Of a DNA stretch of 64,000 nucleotides, positions 45,154 to 54,100 are shown one piece after another. Origin of the DNA: Pacificispira spongiicola (lineage in GTDB: Bacteria; Pseudomonadota; Alphaproteobacteria; UBA8366; Aestuariispiraceae). Under the pieces are notes generated by a model that saw only the letters and a list, made by a program, of their open reading frames with translations, was not told the origin of the DNA and did no database searches. The stretch lies in assembly GCF_012926505.1 (NCBI RefSeq), contig NZ_JABBNT010000002.1, forward strand, positions 248,001-312,000, read 5' to 3'. The translations under genes were made by a program, and so were the position numbers. Each line of letters starts with the position of its first letter. The first letter of the stretch is position 1.

Positions 45154-47442
45154 TTGGACGAGCCCGACGACATCGCCGAAAGCATTAAGGGCAGCCTGCC
45201 CGACAAAGCGCAAATCCGGGAGATGATCGAGAAGAGCGAACGCCCTCTCGACAAACGCGATATTGCCCGCGCTTTCGGCCTGAAAGGCGCACAACGCGCT
45301 GCCCTGCGCGACCTTTTGAAAGAAATGGCCAATGAGGGCCTGATCGATACCGGCCCGAAGAAAACCATTGCCGCCCGCGGTGCCCTGCCGGAGGTCATGG
45401 TCCTGACCATCGATCGCCTGGACGCCGATGGAGAGCCCTGGGCCCGCCCCGCCGCCTGGAACGACGAAGAGGACGGCCCCGCCCCCGATATCCTGGTGCT
45501 GGGGGCCACGCGCGGCCCCGATCCGAAGCTGAACGACCGAATCCTGGCGCGCCTGCGCCGACGGGGCGACAAGCATTACGAAGCCTCCGTCATCCGTGTC
45601 CTTCAACCCGGCCCGAACAAACTGCTGGGCTTGCTGGAACAGGCGAAGGGCGGCGCGATCCTGATCCCGACGGACAAGAAGCTGGACAAAACCTGGTTCA
45701 TCGAGCGCCATTCGCTGAACGGCGCACAGCCGGGCGATCTGGTTTTGGCGGAACCGATGCGCGGCGGCCATCGCGGCCAACACCACGAAGCCCGCGTCAG
45801 CGAGGTGATCGGCCGCATCGACGAACCGAAGGCGTTCAGCCTGATCGCCATCCATGCCCAGGGTATCCCGGTCGACTTCCCAGAGGCCGCGCTGGAAGAA
45901 GCCGAAGCCGCGCAACCGGTCGAACTGGGCCGCCGGACGGATCTGCGCAATATTCCGCTCGTCACCATCGATGGAGAGGATGCGCGCGATTTCGACGACG
46001 CGGTCTGGGCCGAGCCGGATACGGACCCGGCCAATCCCGGCGGCCATGTCCTGCTGGTCGCAATTGCCGATGTCGCGCATTACGTGAAGGCGGAAGGCGC
46101 CCTGGATCGCTGCGCCCGGGAACGCGGGAATAGCGTCTATTTCCCGGACCGTGTCGTCCCGATGCTGCCGGAGCGTCTGTCGAACGACCTGTGTTCCCTG
46201 CGTCCCGACGGCGACCGTGCCTGCATGGCGATCCGCATGCATATCACCGCCGACGGTAAGCTGATCAAGCGCAGCGTCATGCGCGGATTGATGCGGTCGG
46301 CGGCGCGCCTGACCTATACCCGCGTTCAGGATGCGTTCGAAGGGCGGCCGGACGACGAAATCGGCCCATTGATGGACCCGGTCATCCGCCCGCTTTACGC
46401 CGCCTATGACTGCCTTCTGAAGGGGCGAGCGGCACGCGGTACCCTGGAGTTGGACTTGCCGGAACTGCAAGTCGTCCTCGCGGAAGACGGCACGGTGTCC
46501 CATATCGCGCCACGCCGCCGGTTCGACAGTCACAAGCTGATCGAAGAATTCATGATCTGCGCCAACGTCGCGGCGGCGGAACTGCTGGAGGCGAAAAACG
46601 CCCGCGCGATCATGTATCGCGTGCACGAACCGCCCTCTCTGGACAAACTGGAAGCGTTGAAAGAATCCCTTCAGGCGCTGGATATCAAGCTATCGGCGGA
46701 CGGCGTCCTGCGCCCGCATCACTTCACCCGTATCCTGTCGCGGGCGGCAGGCACGGACCGGGCGCAACTGATTTCCGACATGGTCCTGCGCACGCAAAGT
46801 CAGGCCGTCTATGCCCCGGACAATCTGGGGCATTTCGGATTGGCGCTTCAGCGTTATTGCCATTTTACATCGCCGATCCGCCGCTATGCGGACCTTCTGG
46901 TTCACCGCGCCCTGATTTCCGCCTATTCGCTAGGCGACGGCGGGTTGCCGGACGAACAGGCGCACAATTTCGAAAAATACGGGGAACTGATCTCCAATAC
47001 CGAACGCCGCGCCATTCAGGCCGAACGCGATGCGACCAACCGCTATCTGACGGCCTTCATGTCCGACCGGATCGGCGCGCAATTCGCGGGGCGTGTCACG
47101 GGGGTGAAGCGTTTCGGTCTGTTTATCCGCCTGGACGAAACGGGCGCGGATGGGCTCGTCCCGGTCTCCTCCCTGCCCTGGGATCGCTACTGGCACGACG
47201 AAGTCCACCAGCGTCTGATCGGGGAGCAATCGGGCCTCGCCTTCCAACTGGCGGAGACCGTGACGGCGCGTCTGGTGGAGGCGAACACTGTCACCGGCGG
47301 TCTGATCTTCGAAATCGCCGAAGGCGGCCATGTGATCAAGGATCGAAAAGCCCGTCGTCCGACTGGCGTCCACAAGAAGGGGCATCGCGGCGGCCCACCC
47401 AAGGGCGCGCGCCGAAAAGGCCCGCCTCGGAAGCGGCGTTAG
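45154..47442 (+). CDS. rnr: Ribonuclease R
   Basis: Processive 3'-5' exoribonuclease of the RNB family that degrades structured RNA. 762 residues: an N-terminal winged-helix/HTH (about 10-75), OB domains, RNB domain (about 250-580) with the acidic catalytic run DGEDARDFDDAVW, an S1 domain (about 640-720; FAGRVTGVKRFGLFIRLDE) and a basic Lys/Arg/Gly tail. The start is a TTG 16 bp after topA; no better start lies upstream in frame, and the N-terminal helix is conserved in the family. Coupled expression with topA is likely. Confidence 0.94.
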   Translation: MDEPDDIAESIKGSLPDKAQIREMIEKSERPLDKRDIARAFGLKGAQRAALRDLLKEMANEGLIDTGPKKTIAARGALPEVMVLTIDRLDADGEPWARPAAWNDEEDGPAPDILVLGATRGPDPKLNDRILARLRRRGDKHYEASVIRVLQPGPNKLLGLLEQAKGGAILIPTDKKLDKTWFIERHSLNGAQPGDLVLAEPMRGGHRGQHHEARVSEVIGRIDEPKAFSLIAIHAQGIPVDFPEAALEEAEAAQPVELGRRTDLRNIPLVTIDGEDARDFDDAVWAEPDTDPANPGGHVLLVAIADVAHYVKAEGALDRCARERGNSVYFPDRVVPMLPERLSNDLCSLRPDGDRACMAIRMHITADGKLIKRSVMRGLMRSAARLTYTRVQDAFEGRPDDEIGPLMDPVIRPLYAAYDCLLKGRAARGTLELDLPELQVVLAEDGTVSHIAPRRRFDSHKLIEEFMICANVAAAELLEAKNARAIMYRVHEPPSLDKLEALKESLQALDIKLSADGVLRPHHFTRILSRAAGTDRAQLISDMVLRTQSQAVYAPDNLGHFGLALQRYCHFTSPIRRYADLLVHRALISAYSLGDGGLPDEQAHNFEKYGELISNTERRAIQAERDATNRYLTAFMSDRIGAQFAGRVTGVKRFGLFIRLDETGADGLVPVSSLPWDRYWHDEVHQRLIGEQSGLAFQLAETVTARLVEANTVTGGLIFEIAEGGHVIKDRKARRPTGVHKKGHRGGPPKGARRKGPPRKRR

Positions 47443-48059
47443 GTAACGCCGGTCTCCATACCGCCCGGCCCGGCCTTGCCCAGCTCGGCCCAGTCCCGCC
47501 GTGTCATCTGGAACCCCGGGCAATCCTCCCCATAGGCACGCCGCATCCCGGTCTCGACCATGCCGCATTTGCGCAGGACGTGTTGCGACGCCGTATTCGC
47601 CGGGGCGGTGATCGCGACAATCTCCTCCAGCGGCGTTTCATCGAAGGCGAAACGCAACACCCGACGGCAGGCTTCCGTCGCGTATCCCCGGCCCCAGGCA
47701 GACCGCTTCAGCAAGTAACCGACCTCGACATCATCATCGGGATATCGGTCAGCCACGACCTGATACCAAGGAGTGTCCGGTTCTTCGACCGGCAGCGGCA
47801 ACAAAAAGACGGTCCCCAGCTTTTCCTCGGTAGCCTTGTCAATAATCGTCCAGACGCCGATCCGCCCACCGGCCCCGCGCCGTTCCGCTAGAACCGCTTC
47901 CTTCCGCGCGTCGGCATCGGACATGACCGGCCCGAAATGCCGCATCACCTCGGCATCCGTGAAAATATCCACGGCCAAATCAGCGTCTTCCGCCCCTGTC
48001 GGACGAAGGTTTAAGCGTTCCGTCGTCAGGAACAGGTCTTTTGGAGTCAGTGTCTTCAC
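47439..48059 (-). CDS. GNAT N-acetyltransferase (RimJ/RimL-like)
   Basis: 206 residues from a GTG at 48059, chosen because GGGGAGGG lies five nt ahead; the earlier TTG (48083) has no such site. The start LFLTTERLNLRP, then VEVGYLLKRSAWGRGYATEA (acetyl-CoA loop) and NTASQHVLRKCGM, are typical of the RimJ/L branch, which acetylates ribosomal protein N-termini or small molecules. The specific substrate is unknown. Convergent with rnr by a 4-bp overlap. Confidence 0.87.
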   Translation of the reverse strand: MKTLTPKDLFLTTERLNLRPTGAEDADLAVDIFTDAEVMRHFGPVMSDADARKEAVLAERRGAGGRIGVWTIIDKATEEKLGTVFLLPLPVEEPDTPWYQVVADRYPDDDVEVGYLLKRSAWGRGYATEACRRVLRFAFDETPLEEIVAITAPANTASQHVLRKCGMVETGMRRAYGEDCPGFQMTRRDWAELGKAGPGGMETGVT

Positions 48060-48176
48060 AAGGGCCCTCCCCTGCCCGTTCAAACGTCACGCAGGGTATC
48101 GACCTGTCCGATGAAAGCCAACTGCAACAAATCAGCGATAGCATCCCCGGAGACTCCCCGTTATCCTTCGGAAACC

Positions 48177-49742
48177 ATGCTGTTTCCGGCTATCGCTCCA
48201 CACCCGTTCCGATCCGTGACCGCTATCTTCTGCGGCACCGTTTTGCTGTCCGCCTGCGCCAGCGGCCCCGACAGCGATCCGATTCTGAACGCCCGCATGA
48301 AAACCATGTTTGAGGCGATATATACCGAAACAGCCAACGTCCATATCGACCCCGTGGACTTGCCGCGCTTCACGCGGACGGGGCTATCCGCCTTCAAGGC
48401 CATAGACACGGCACTGGAACCGGAAATCGACGAACGGGCGTTCGTCTTCAAATACGACGACGAACCGATCTTCACCCAATATCTGACCGTGGCAGCCAAC
48501 GAACCGACCTATTGGGCGGATATGGTGACGCAGGCAGTACGGCAATCCCGGATCGCCAGCGAGTCTTTCGCCGACCTGCCGGAAGAAGACTATTACGAAA
48601 CCTTTGCCGATGCGGCCTTGGCGGGTCTGGACCGGTTTTCACGCTATGCCAATCCCCGGGATGCGGCGGCGTTGAAGGCGGAACGGGTCGGTTTCGGGGG
48701 AATCGGCATCGAAATCGAAAGCCATCCGGACGGCGCACGGATCGAGCAAGTCGAACCCGGGAAACCGGCAGCGGCGGCGGGATTGGTGGTCGGCGACAGG
48801 ATTGCCGCCATCGACGGCAGCAGCATCCGCAACCTGCCCCTGCGCACGATCACGGAAAAACTGCGCGGCCCGGTCGATACCGCCGTGTCCCTGACCATCC
48901 GCCGTGACGGTCTGCCGAACCCGTTATCCGTAGAGGTCGGACGCACACAGATCGTTCCGAATACCGTGTTTCTGAGCCGTATCAACGATCATGCGGTAAT
49001 CCGGATTTCCAGTTTCAACGAACGTACCTCCAAACGCCTTGCGGAGGCCGTCAGTCAGGCCCGCAGTGAAACGGGCACGGCACTGACCGGCCTGATCCTG
49101 GACCTGCGCGGCAATTTGGGCGGGTTGTTGGACCAAGCGGTCGATTCCGCGGACCTGTTTCTCGATGCCGGACTGATATCCCGCGCCGATGGGCGTCACC
49201 CGCGCAGCCACCAGCGGTTTGAAGCCGAACCCGGTGACGTTGCGGAAGGCTTGCCGGTCGTCGTGCTGATCAACGGCGCATCGGCCAGCGCCGCCGAAAT
49301 CCTGGCGGCCGCGCTGCAGGATCACGGTCGCGCGGTGCTGGTTGGTATGAACAGTTTCGGAAAAGGATCGATCCAGACCGTCATCGACATGCCGAACGGT
49401 GGGGAACTGTATATCACCTGGGCGCGGTTCATGGCGCCCAGCGGCTATGCCCTGGATCGTCTGGGCATCATGCCCACAGTGTGCACCAGCGGGGCCACGG
49501 ACGCCGTCACGACGCTGAATACAGCCTTGTCCGGCGGACCGGACGGGGCACGGACGATGCTCGACCGCCGCCGCCGGGCGAATGCGGCTGACGAGAAAAC
49601 CGCGAAGGCGATCCTGTCGCTGTGTCCCTGGCGGCCACATGCATCGGGTGATATCGACATCGGCATCGCCGAACTTCTGTTGGATTCCCCGGCCCTGATG
49701 CGCCGCGCCCTTGATATAGGACGTTTCGCCGATGCCAGTTGA
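48177..49742 (+). CDS. S41 family peptidase (CtpA-like), predicted lipoprotein
   Basis: 521 residues from the ATG at 48177. An N-terminal signal with lipobox VLLSAC (Cys27) predicts a membrane-anchored lipoprotein in the periplasm. A PDZ domain (about 175-250, GIGIEIESHPDGARIEQV and AAGLVVGDRIAAIDG) precedes the S41 domain. The catalytic Ser is in NGASASAAEILAAAL and the Lys in NSFGKGSIQTV. An earlier in-frame start (48111) would hide the signal peptide. Substrate unknown; tail-specific proteolysis in the envelope is expected. Overlaps the NUDIX gene by 11 bp. Confidence 0.9.
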   Translation: MLFPAIAPHPFRSVTAIFCGTVLLSACASGPDSDPILNARMKTMFEAIYTETANVHIDPVDLPRFTRTGLSAFKAIDTALEPEIDERAFVFKYDDEPIFTQYLTVAANEPTYWADMVTQAVRQSRIASESFADLPEEDYYETFADAALAGLDRFSRYANPRDAAALKAERVGFGGIGIEIESHPDGARIEQVEPGKPAAAAGLVVGDRIAAIDGSSIRNLPLRTITEKLRGPVDTAVSLTIRRDGLPNPLSVEVGRTQIVPNTVFLSRINDHAVIRISSFNERTSKRLAEAVSQARSETGTALTGLILDLRGNLGGLLDQAVDSADLFLDAGLISRADGRHPRSHQRFEAEPGDVAEGLPVVVLINGASASAAEILAAALQDHGRAVLVGMNSFGKGSIQTVIDMPNGGELYITWARFMAPSGYALDRLGIMPTVCTSGATDAVTTLNTALSGGPDGARTMLDRRRRANAADEKTAKAILSLCPWRPHASGDIDIGIAELLLDSPALMRRALDIGRFADAS

Positions 49743-50400
49743 CGCCACCCCCGACAAAATGACGGTGATCCCGCGCGATTCGGCCAGTTTGGTTATCCTG
49801 AGAGGGACCGTGGATACGCCGCAGGTGCTTTTGGGCAAACGGCGCGACGATGCGCGTTTCATGCCGGGCAGTTACGTCTTTCCCGGCGGCGCGGTCGACC
49901 CCGGCGACCTGATCCTCGGTGACGACCCGACATGGCCCGGTACGCGGTTCCACGCCGCCGCCTTGCGCGAATCCTGGGAGGAAATCGGCGCGACTATCGC
50001 AAAGTCGGGGTCCCGCGCAGCCCCGTCCGACGCCGAAGACCCGTTTCTGCGCGCCTTGACCGATGCGGGCATGATTCCCGCGCCGGAAGACCTGCATTAT
50101 ATCGCACGCGCGATTACGCCACCGCCGTCCCGCATACGATTCGACACACGGTTCTTCATGGCCTTCGACGACAGTCTGTTCGGCACGCCGCGCGCCATGG
50201 GCGAATTACCGGATGTCCTATGGGTCGACGCCGTCGACGCCTTGACCAGCGAAAAGGTCCGATCGGTCACGAAATTCGTGCTGGAAGAGGCCTTGGGCCT
50301 GTGGCGGCACGGCGAGAGTTTGACGGATGGCGACCGCCCGATCCGGATATTCAGCGCCCGCATCATGGGACAGGAGCCGCAATCGGCAGGGCTGATGTAA
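49732..50400 (+). CDS. NUDIX hydrolase
   Basis: 222 residues. The Nudix box is recognisable but stretched: GSYVFPGGAVDPGD is followed, after an insertion, by AALRESWEEIGA with the metal-binding glutamates. This split form resembles the NUDT19/NUDT7 CoA-pyrophosphatase branch. The exact substrate is unknown. Start overlaps the S41 gene by 11 bp, so the two are coupled. Confidence 0.85.
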   Translation: MPVDATPDKMTVIPRDSASLVILRGTVDTPQVLLGKRRDDARFMPGSYVFPGGAVDPGDLILGDDPTWPGTRFHAAALRESWEEIGATIAKSGSRAAPSDAEDPFLRALTDAGMIPAPEDLHYIARAITPPPSRIRFDTRFFMAFDDSLFGTPRAMGELPDVLWVDAVDALTSEKVRSVTKFVLEEALGLWRHGESLTDGDRPIRIFSARIMGQEPQSAGLM

Positions 50401-50418
50401 TGCGTCCGTGTTCTCCCC

Positions 50419-50446
50419 TTGACAGAACCGCGGATACCGCTATTTT
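50419..50446 (+). promoter_or_regulatory. Sigma-70-type promoter of rpmG
   Basis: TTGACA (50419-50424) and TATTTT (50441-50446) are separated by 16 bp, giving a start near 50453. It is the only strong candidate in the 130 bp before rpmG. Confidence 0.6.
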
Positions 50447-50531
50447 CCGCCCCGGTTTTCAACGCGGCGCCCCCCGGAAAGCCTTACCCAGGAACGGGCG
50501 GCGACGCGCTAGATAAAGAAGGATCAAGGCG

Positions 50532-50699
50532 ATGGCGAAGCCCGCGACCGTACAAATCAAGCTGGTGAGCTCCGCCGGCACCGGCCACTTCTATGTGACC
50601 AAAAAGAACCCGCGCACCCAGACCGAAAAGCTGGAATTCCAGAAATACGATCCGGTCGTGCGCAAGCACGTCGCCTACAAGGAAGCCAAGATCAAGTAA
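50532..50699 (+). CDS. rpmG: 50S ribosomal protein L33
   Basis: A 55-residue protein starting [20 protein letters not shown] and ending [11 protein letters not shown], with [20 protein letters not shown] in the middle, which is L33. No zinc-binding cysteines, so it is the C-minus form. AAGGATCAAGGCG is the ribosome binding region. It has its own promoter and terminator. Confidence 0.97.
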   Translation: MAKPATVQIKLVSSAGTGHFYVTKKNPRTQTEKLEFQKYDPVVRKHVAYKEAKIK

Positions 50700-50725
50700 T
50701 CCGGCTGCCTGAAGGCACATGCGAT

Positions 50726-50749
50726 AGGCCGCCCTTGGGCGGCCTTTTT
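50726..50749 (+). terminator. Intrinsic terminator of rpmG
   Basis: AGGCCGCCC (50726-50734), a TT loop and GGGCGGCCT (50737-50745) form a tight stem, followed by a T-run. It lies 27 bp after the stop and also bounds the convergent SPOR lipoprotein gene. Confidence 0.92.
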
Positions 50750-50772
50750 GCATTTCGATAGACCTTGTAGGA

Positions 50773-52047
50773 TTAGAGTGTTTCGACCTTGCAGTAGAGG
50801 CCGCGTGCCTTAAGCGTCCGGCACATTGCATCCGCCTGTGCCTTGCTGGCAATCGGGCCCGCGTGCAGGCGGTAGAATATCCCCTTCCCCGGAATATCCA
50901 CTTTTCGAACGATCGGCCGCAGCCCGTCCAATTGATCGCGATTTCCGGCCAGCAACTGCTTCCAGCCGACCTCCGCATTGTTCGGGTCCTTGTAGGACGC
51001 CAGATGCATGGCGACGCTGCCCGACGTTGCGTCGGGCACGGCAGCAGACGCCGTTGCGGACATGTCCCTTGCCGGTTCTGTCTGCGGCGTGGTCACGGCA
51101 GACGTGCCAGGGGCTCCAGTTGATGTCGGGGACGTTGCCGCAGCCGCCCCCTCCGGCGCGAGCGGATCTTCCCCCATCGGTAGATTGTCCACGGGCGGCT
51201 CGGCCAACATCCCCAGCGCCGTCGGACCGGATTTCGTTTCCGACGGCATGGCTGCATTACCGTTAATCGGCATCGTGGGCTGACTATCGCCGCCGGTTGC
51301 CATGGGCGTTTCCGCCATGGTCGCCAGCCCCGATTGCGGCGCTTCCGACACCTGTTGCAGATTGTCCATCCCTGCCCCCTTATGCAGGGCCGTCAGCCGC
51401 CGTTCGATCGTCTTTCCCGCAGGATCCGTCACGGTAAGTCGGACGTAGTTCCCAACCTGCGGCGCGTATTGAAAGACCATCTCTTCCGGGTCCTGACGCC
51501 CGCAAGCGACGCGATAGGCCGGAAAGCTGCCAGCCGGAACGGTCTGAAGGGACAATGCGCCAATACTGCATTGCCAATCAAATTCCCAGGCATAGGGCGG
51601 CTGATCGGTATCGACGGTCGATCGGAATTGGATTTCCTTTCCCGGTTTCATCGGGAACATGGATGCGCTCATACCACTGATCAGTCTTGTACCGTTCCCC
51701 CGCGTCGGACTGTGCCATTCCAGGGCGGGCAGCAGCGGGTTTGCATCGGTGATCTGCGTTTCCCCGGTATCGGAACGCCATGCGATACGACCGTCCGTGT
51801 CGACCGAAACGACCTCCCAGACAACATCCGGATTATCAAAGGCGAAGCGATCGCCCGGCCCCAGTGCGGGTGGGTTTGCCGCCGCTATTTGGACGGCATC
51901 GGCGGTCTTGCCGGATATCCCTGCGGCCTGATCCGACCCCATGCCGCCGAATCCGCCGCAGCCGGACAATAGTAAGGAACCCGACACAATAACGGCGCCG
52001 ACTTGTGGGGGGCGGAAATGCGCGCGATGCGGTCTATTTTTCGCCAT
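50773..52047 (-). CDS. SPOR-domain lipoprotein
   Basis: 424 residues from the ATG at 52047. A signal peptide with lipobox LLLSGC (Cys30) is followed by a soluble domain (about 45-225), a long Pro/Thr/Ala-rich disordered stretch and a C-terminal SPOR domain (about 345-424; VAMHLASYKDPNNAEVGWKQ, and the end CRTLKARGLYCKVETL). SPOR domains bind denuded glycan strands at division septa. It is downstream of the type I secretion genes on the same strand with a 70-bp gap, so it might be co-transcribed. Another ATG two codons upstream (52053) is equally possible. Confidence 0.86.
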   Translation of the reverse strand: MAKNRPHRAHFRPPQVGAVIVSGSLLLSGCGGFGGMGSDQAAGISGKTADAVQIAAANPPALGPGDRFAFDNPDVVWEVVSVDTDGRIAWRSDTGETQITDANPLLPALEWHSPTRGNGTRLISGMSASMFPMKPGKEIQFRSTVDTDQPPYAWEFDWQCSIGALSLQTVPAGSFPAYRVACGRQDPEEMVFQYAPQVGNYVRLTVTDPAGKTIERRLTALHKGAGMDNLQQVSEAPQSGLATMAETPMATGGDSQPTMPINGNAAMPSETKSGPTALGMLAEPPVDNLPMGEDPLAPEGAAAATSPTSTGAPGTSAVTTPQTEPARDMSATASAAVPDATSGSVAMHLASYKDPNNAEVGWKQLLAGNRDQLDGLRPIVRKVDIPGKGIFYRLHAGPIASKAQADAMCRTLKARGLYCKVETL

Positions 52048-52124
52048 TTGCATTCGTCCCGAAAACTGGCGGCATTCACGACCGCAGAAACAGGCTCGCC
52101 GGGGACTCGTATGGGGATTTGCCC

Positions 52125-53966
52125 TTACTGAGACCCGGCCCCGAAAAGCATCGAGCCCGGCACCGTAAAGCCATCATCCGTCTCCCCGCCTGGGGCAGAG
52201 ACGACCAACGCACCAGGCGATTCAGCAGGAGGAGCATCCAAGACCTCGGTGGAAGAAAGAACTTCCGCTTCCTGCACGGCGACCGACGTCATTTCCGCCG
52301 GTTGCGGGAGCACGGCCAGTTCTTCGATCTGGCGCAATGCGGGCAGCGCCGCGGAATCCTGCGTCACGGGTGAGGCATCGTCCTTCGGCGCCTCACTGGA
52401 GGACGGCGGCGGTTCGATCACGCCCGGCGCGGTTTCAACCGGCGTGTTTTCCTGTGGGATGGGTGTCGGGGCCGGCCCTTGATCTTCATACGGCCCGATG
52501 CCCGCGGCCTTGCGGATCGCGTCAATCTGGTCGCGCCGGTCTTCTACCGTCGGGTCCGGCGCCAATTCGTCGACATCGCCGCCGCCGGTTTTGTAATCGC
52601 CGAAATTTTCGATGACTTGAACGTCGACGCCCAGAACCGCCGGGGACATGATCCCCATTGCCGTCGCCAACTCATACACGGCGGCCCGCGCGTCGTAGTC
52701 GGCGCGGATCAGATTCTGCTCCGCCTGAAAAACCTCGTTTTCGGAGTCCAGCACATTGATCGCCGTATCCTTGCCGGCATCGCGCAGCTTTTGGCGCGCG
52801 GTAAACACTTCCTGGGCGATGGAAACGGCGTTCAGCAGCAATTCCTTACGGATGCGTGTGTTTTCCAGCTTCGTCCAGGATTGGCGTACCTGCCGCTCCG
52901 TCTCCCGCAACGTCCGATCGGCGATCGACAGGTTTTCCAGCAAGCTTTGCTGCGCGGATGCAACCGCCGCATCCGTCGCGAAGCCGGAGAAGATATCCCA
53001 GGACATTTCGATCAGAACGGCCGCCGTCTTCACATAACCGCGCGTGTGCGAAACGTCCTTTTCATGGTCCCAACGCCCCACGAAATCCACGGTCGGAAAA
53101 TAACCGGATTTCTGGACATCGATGGAAAACCTGGCGCTGCGCGCCAAAAAGGCCCGCGCGGCCACCAACGGATTTTCTTGCCGGGCGATAAACAATGCCT
53201 CGTCCAGACTGGCGGGCAGAAGCTGCGGCGGCAAGGGTTCGACCCGCATCCGGGTGATATCCGGGTCGCGCTGGAAGGACTGGATATAGGCAGCAATCGC
53301 CTGACGCAGTTGGCCTTCCAAATCGACACGCTGTTCGATGGCAAGCTGCAACCGCGATTTTGCCTGCAAGACGTCGACCGCGATACCGGCTCCGCGGTCC
53401 ACACGCTCCGTTTCCAGGTTCAATTGTTCACGGATGGTACGTTCGCGCGCCTTGGATACCCGAATCAGCTCGTTCAGCTTCAGCACGTTCAGATAGGCGG
53501 TGATCCCCTGCAGCATCACCTGTTGAACCGTGCCTTCCAAGGCGAAGGCGACGCTGTCCCGGGCCATCAATGCGGCACCGACGGCACTGTTTGTCGCATC
53601 CGCGTCGAACAGGTTCTGACGAACCTCGATCCCCAAGGCGTTGAAGCGCAGTCGATCGTCGTTATCCCCAGCCGTCCGGGTTGTCGAATCCGATTTTCGC
53701 TCAATACCGGCGCTGCCGGTCGACGACACGCTGGGCAAGTAGCCGGACCGCGAACTACGCACCGATTCCTGCGCCCGGCGCAGGATTGCGCGTTGTTCTT
53801 CGATACGCGGATGGGTTTGGATCAGAAGCTCGAGTTCAGTATTCAGCGATTGCGCGCCTGCCGATGTCGAGCCGACAGCAAATCCCGCCGCGCACGCCAT
53901 TACCGCCACAACGACGACACGTTTCGCTGCTGCAAAGATCGGCACGGACCTCGAACGATAGTTCAC
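52125..53966 (-). CDS. TolC-family outer membrane channel protein of type I secretion
   Basis: 613 residues from a GTG at 53966, chosen for GAGGAG five nt ahead. Signal peptide (about 14-40), then the duplicated helical-hairpin/beta-strand TolC architecture: LNTELELLIQTHPRIEEQRA begins the mature part, and ALGIEVRQNLFDADATNSAV and the VAPLQS-like second half (LIEMSWDIFSGFATDAAVAS) are the two strand regions. The last 170 residues are a Pro/Glu/Ala-rich tail beyond the usual TolC end and are unusual. Partner of the HlyD-like and ABC proteins upstream. Confidence 0.9.
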   Translation of the reverse strand: MNYRSRSVPIFAAAKRVVVVAVMACAAGFAVGSTSAGAQSLNTELELLIQTHPRIEEQRAILRRAQESVRSSRSGYLPSVSSTGSAGIERKSDSTTRTAGDNDDRLRFNALGIEVRQNLFDADATNSAVGAALMARDSVAFALEGTVQQVMLQGITAYLNVLKLNELIRVSKARERTIREQLNLETERVDRGAGIAVDVLQAKSRLQLAIEQRVDLEGQLRQAIAAYIQSFQRDPDITRMRVEPLPPQLLPASLDEALFIARQENPLVAARAFLARSARFSIDVQKSGYFPTVDFVGRWDHEKDVSHTRGYVKTAAVLIEMSWDIFSGFATDAAVASAQQSLLENLSIADRTLRETERQVRQSWTKLENTRIRKELLLNAVSIAQEVFTARQKLRDAGKDTAINVLDSENEVFQAEQNLIRADYDARAAVYELATAMGIMSPAVLGVDVQVIENFGDYKTGGGDVDELAPDPTVEDRRDQIDAIRKAAGIGPYEDQGPAPTPIPQENTPVETAPGVIEPPPSSSEAPKDDASPVTQDSAALPALRQIEELAVLPQPAEMTSVAVQEAEVLSSTEVLDAPPAESPGALVVSAPGGETDDGFTVPGSMLFGAGSQ

Positions 53967-54100
53967 CGGCGCTCCTCGACTTCCCCCGACAATCACCGCC
54001 CGGCTGTCTCCCCCGGCATGTGACTATCCATATCACAACAAAAACTAGCTAACACAACCGACCGGGGACTGCCAGCGCCAGACAAAACAGCCCCTGCGGT

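Noticed and set aside
42276-45572. A 1,098-codon open frame antisense to topA and rnr.
   Set aside because: Shadow of two clear genes. The C-terminal part is only the reverse reading of the topA lysine repeats (repeated Phe/Gly/Leu), and no family is seen.
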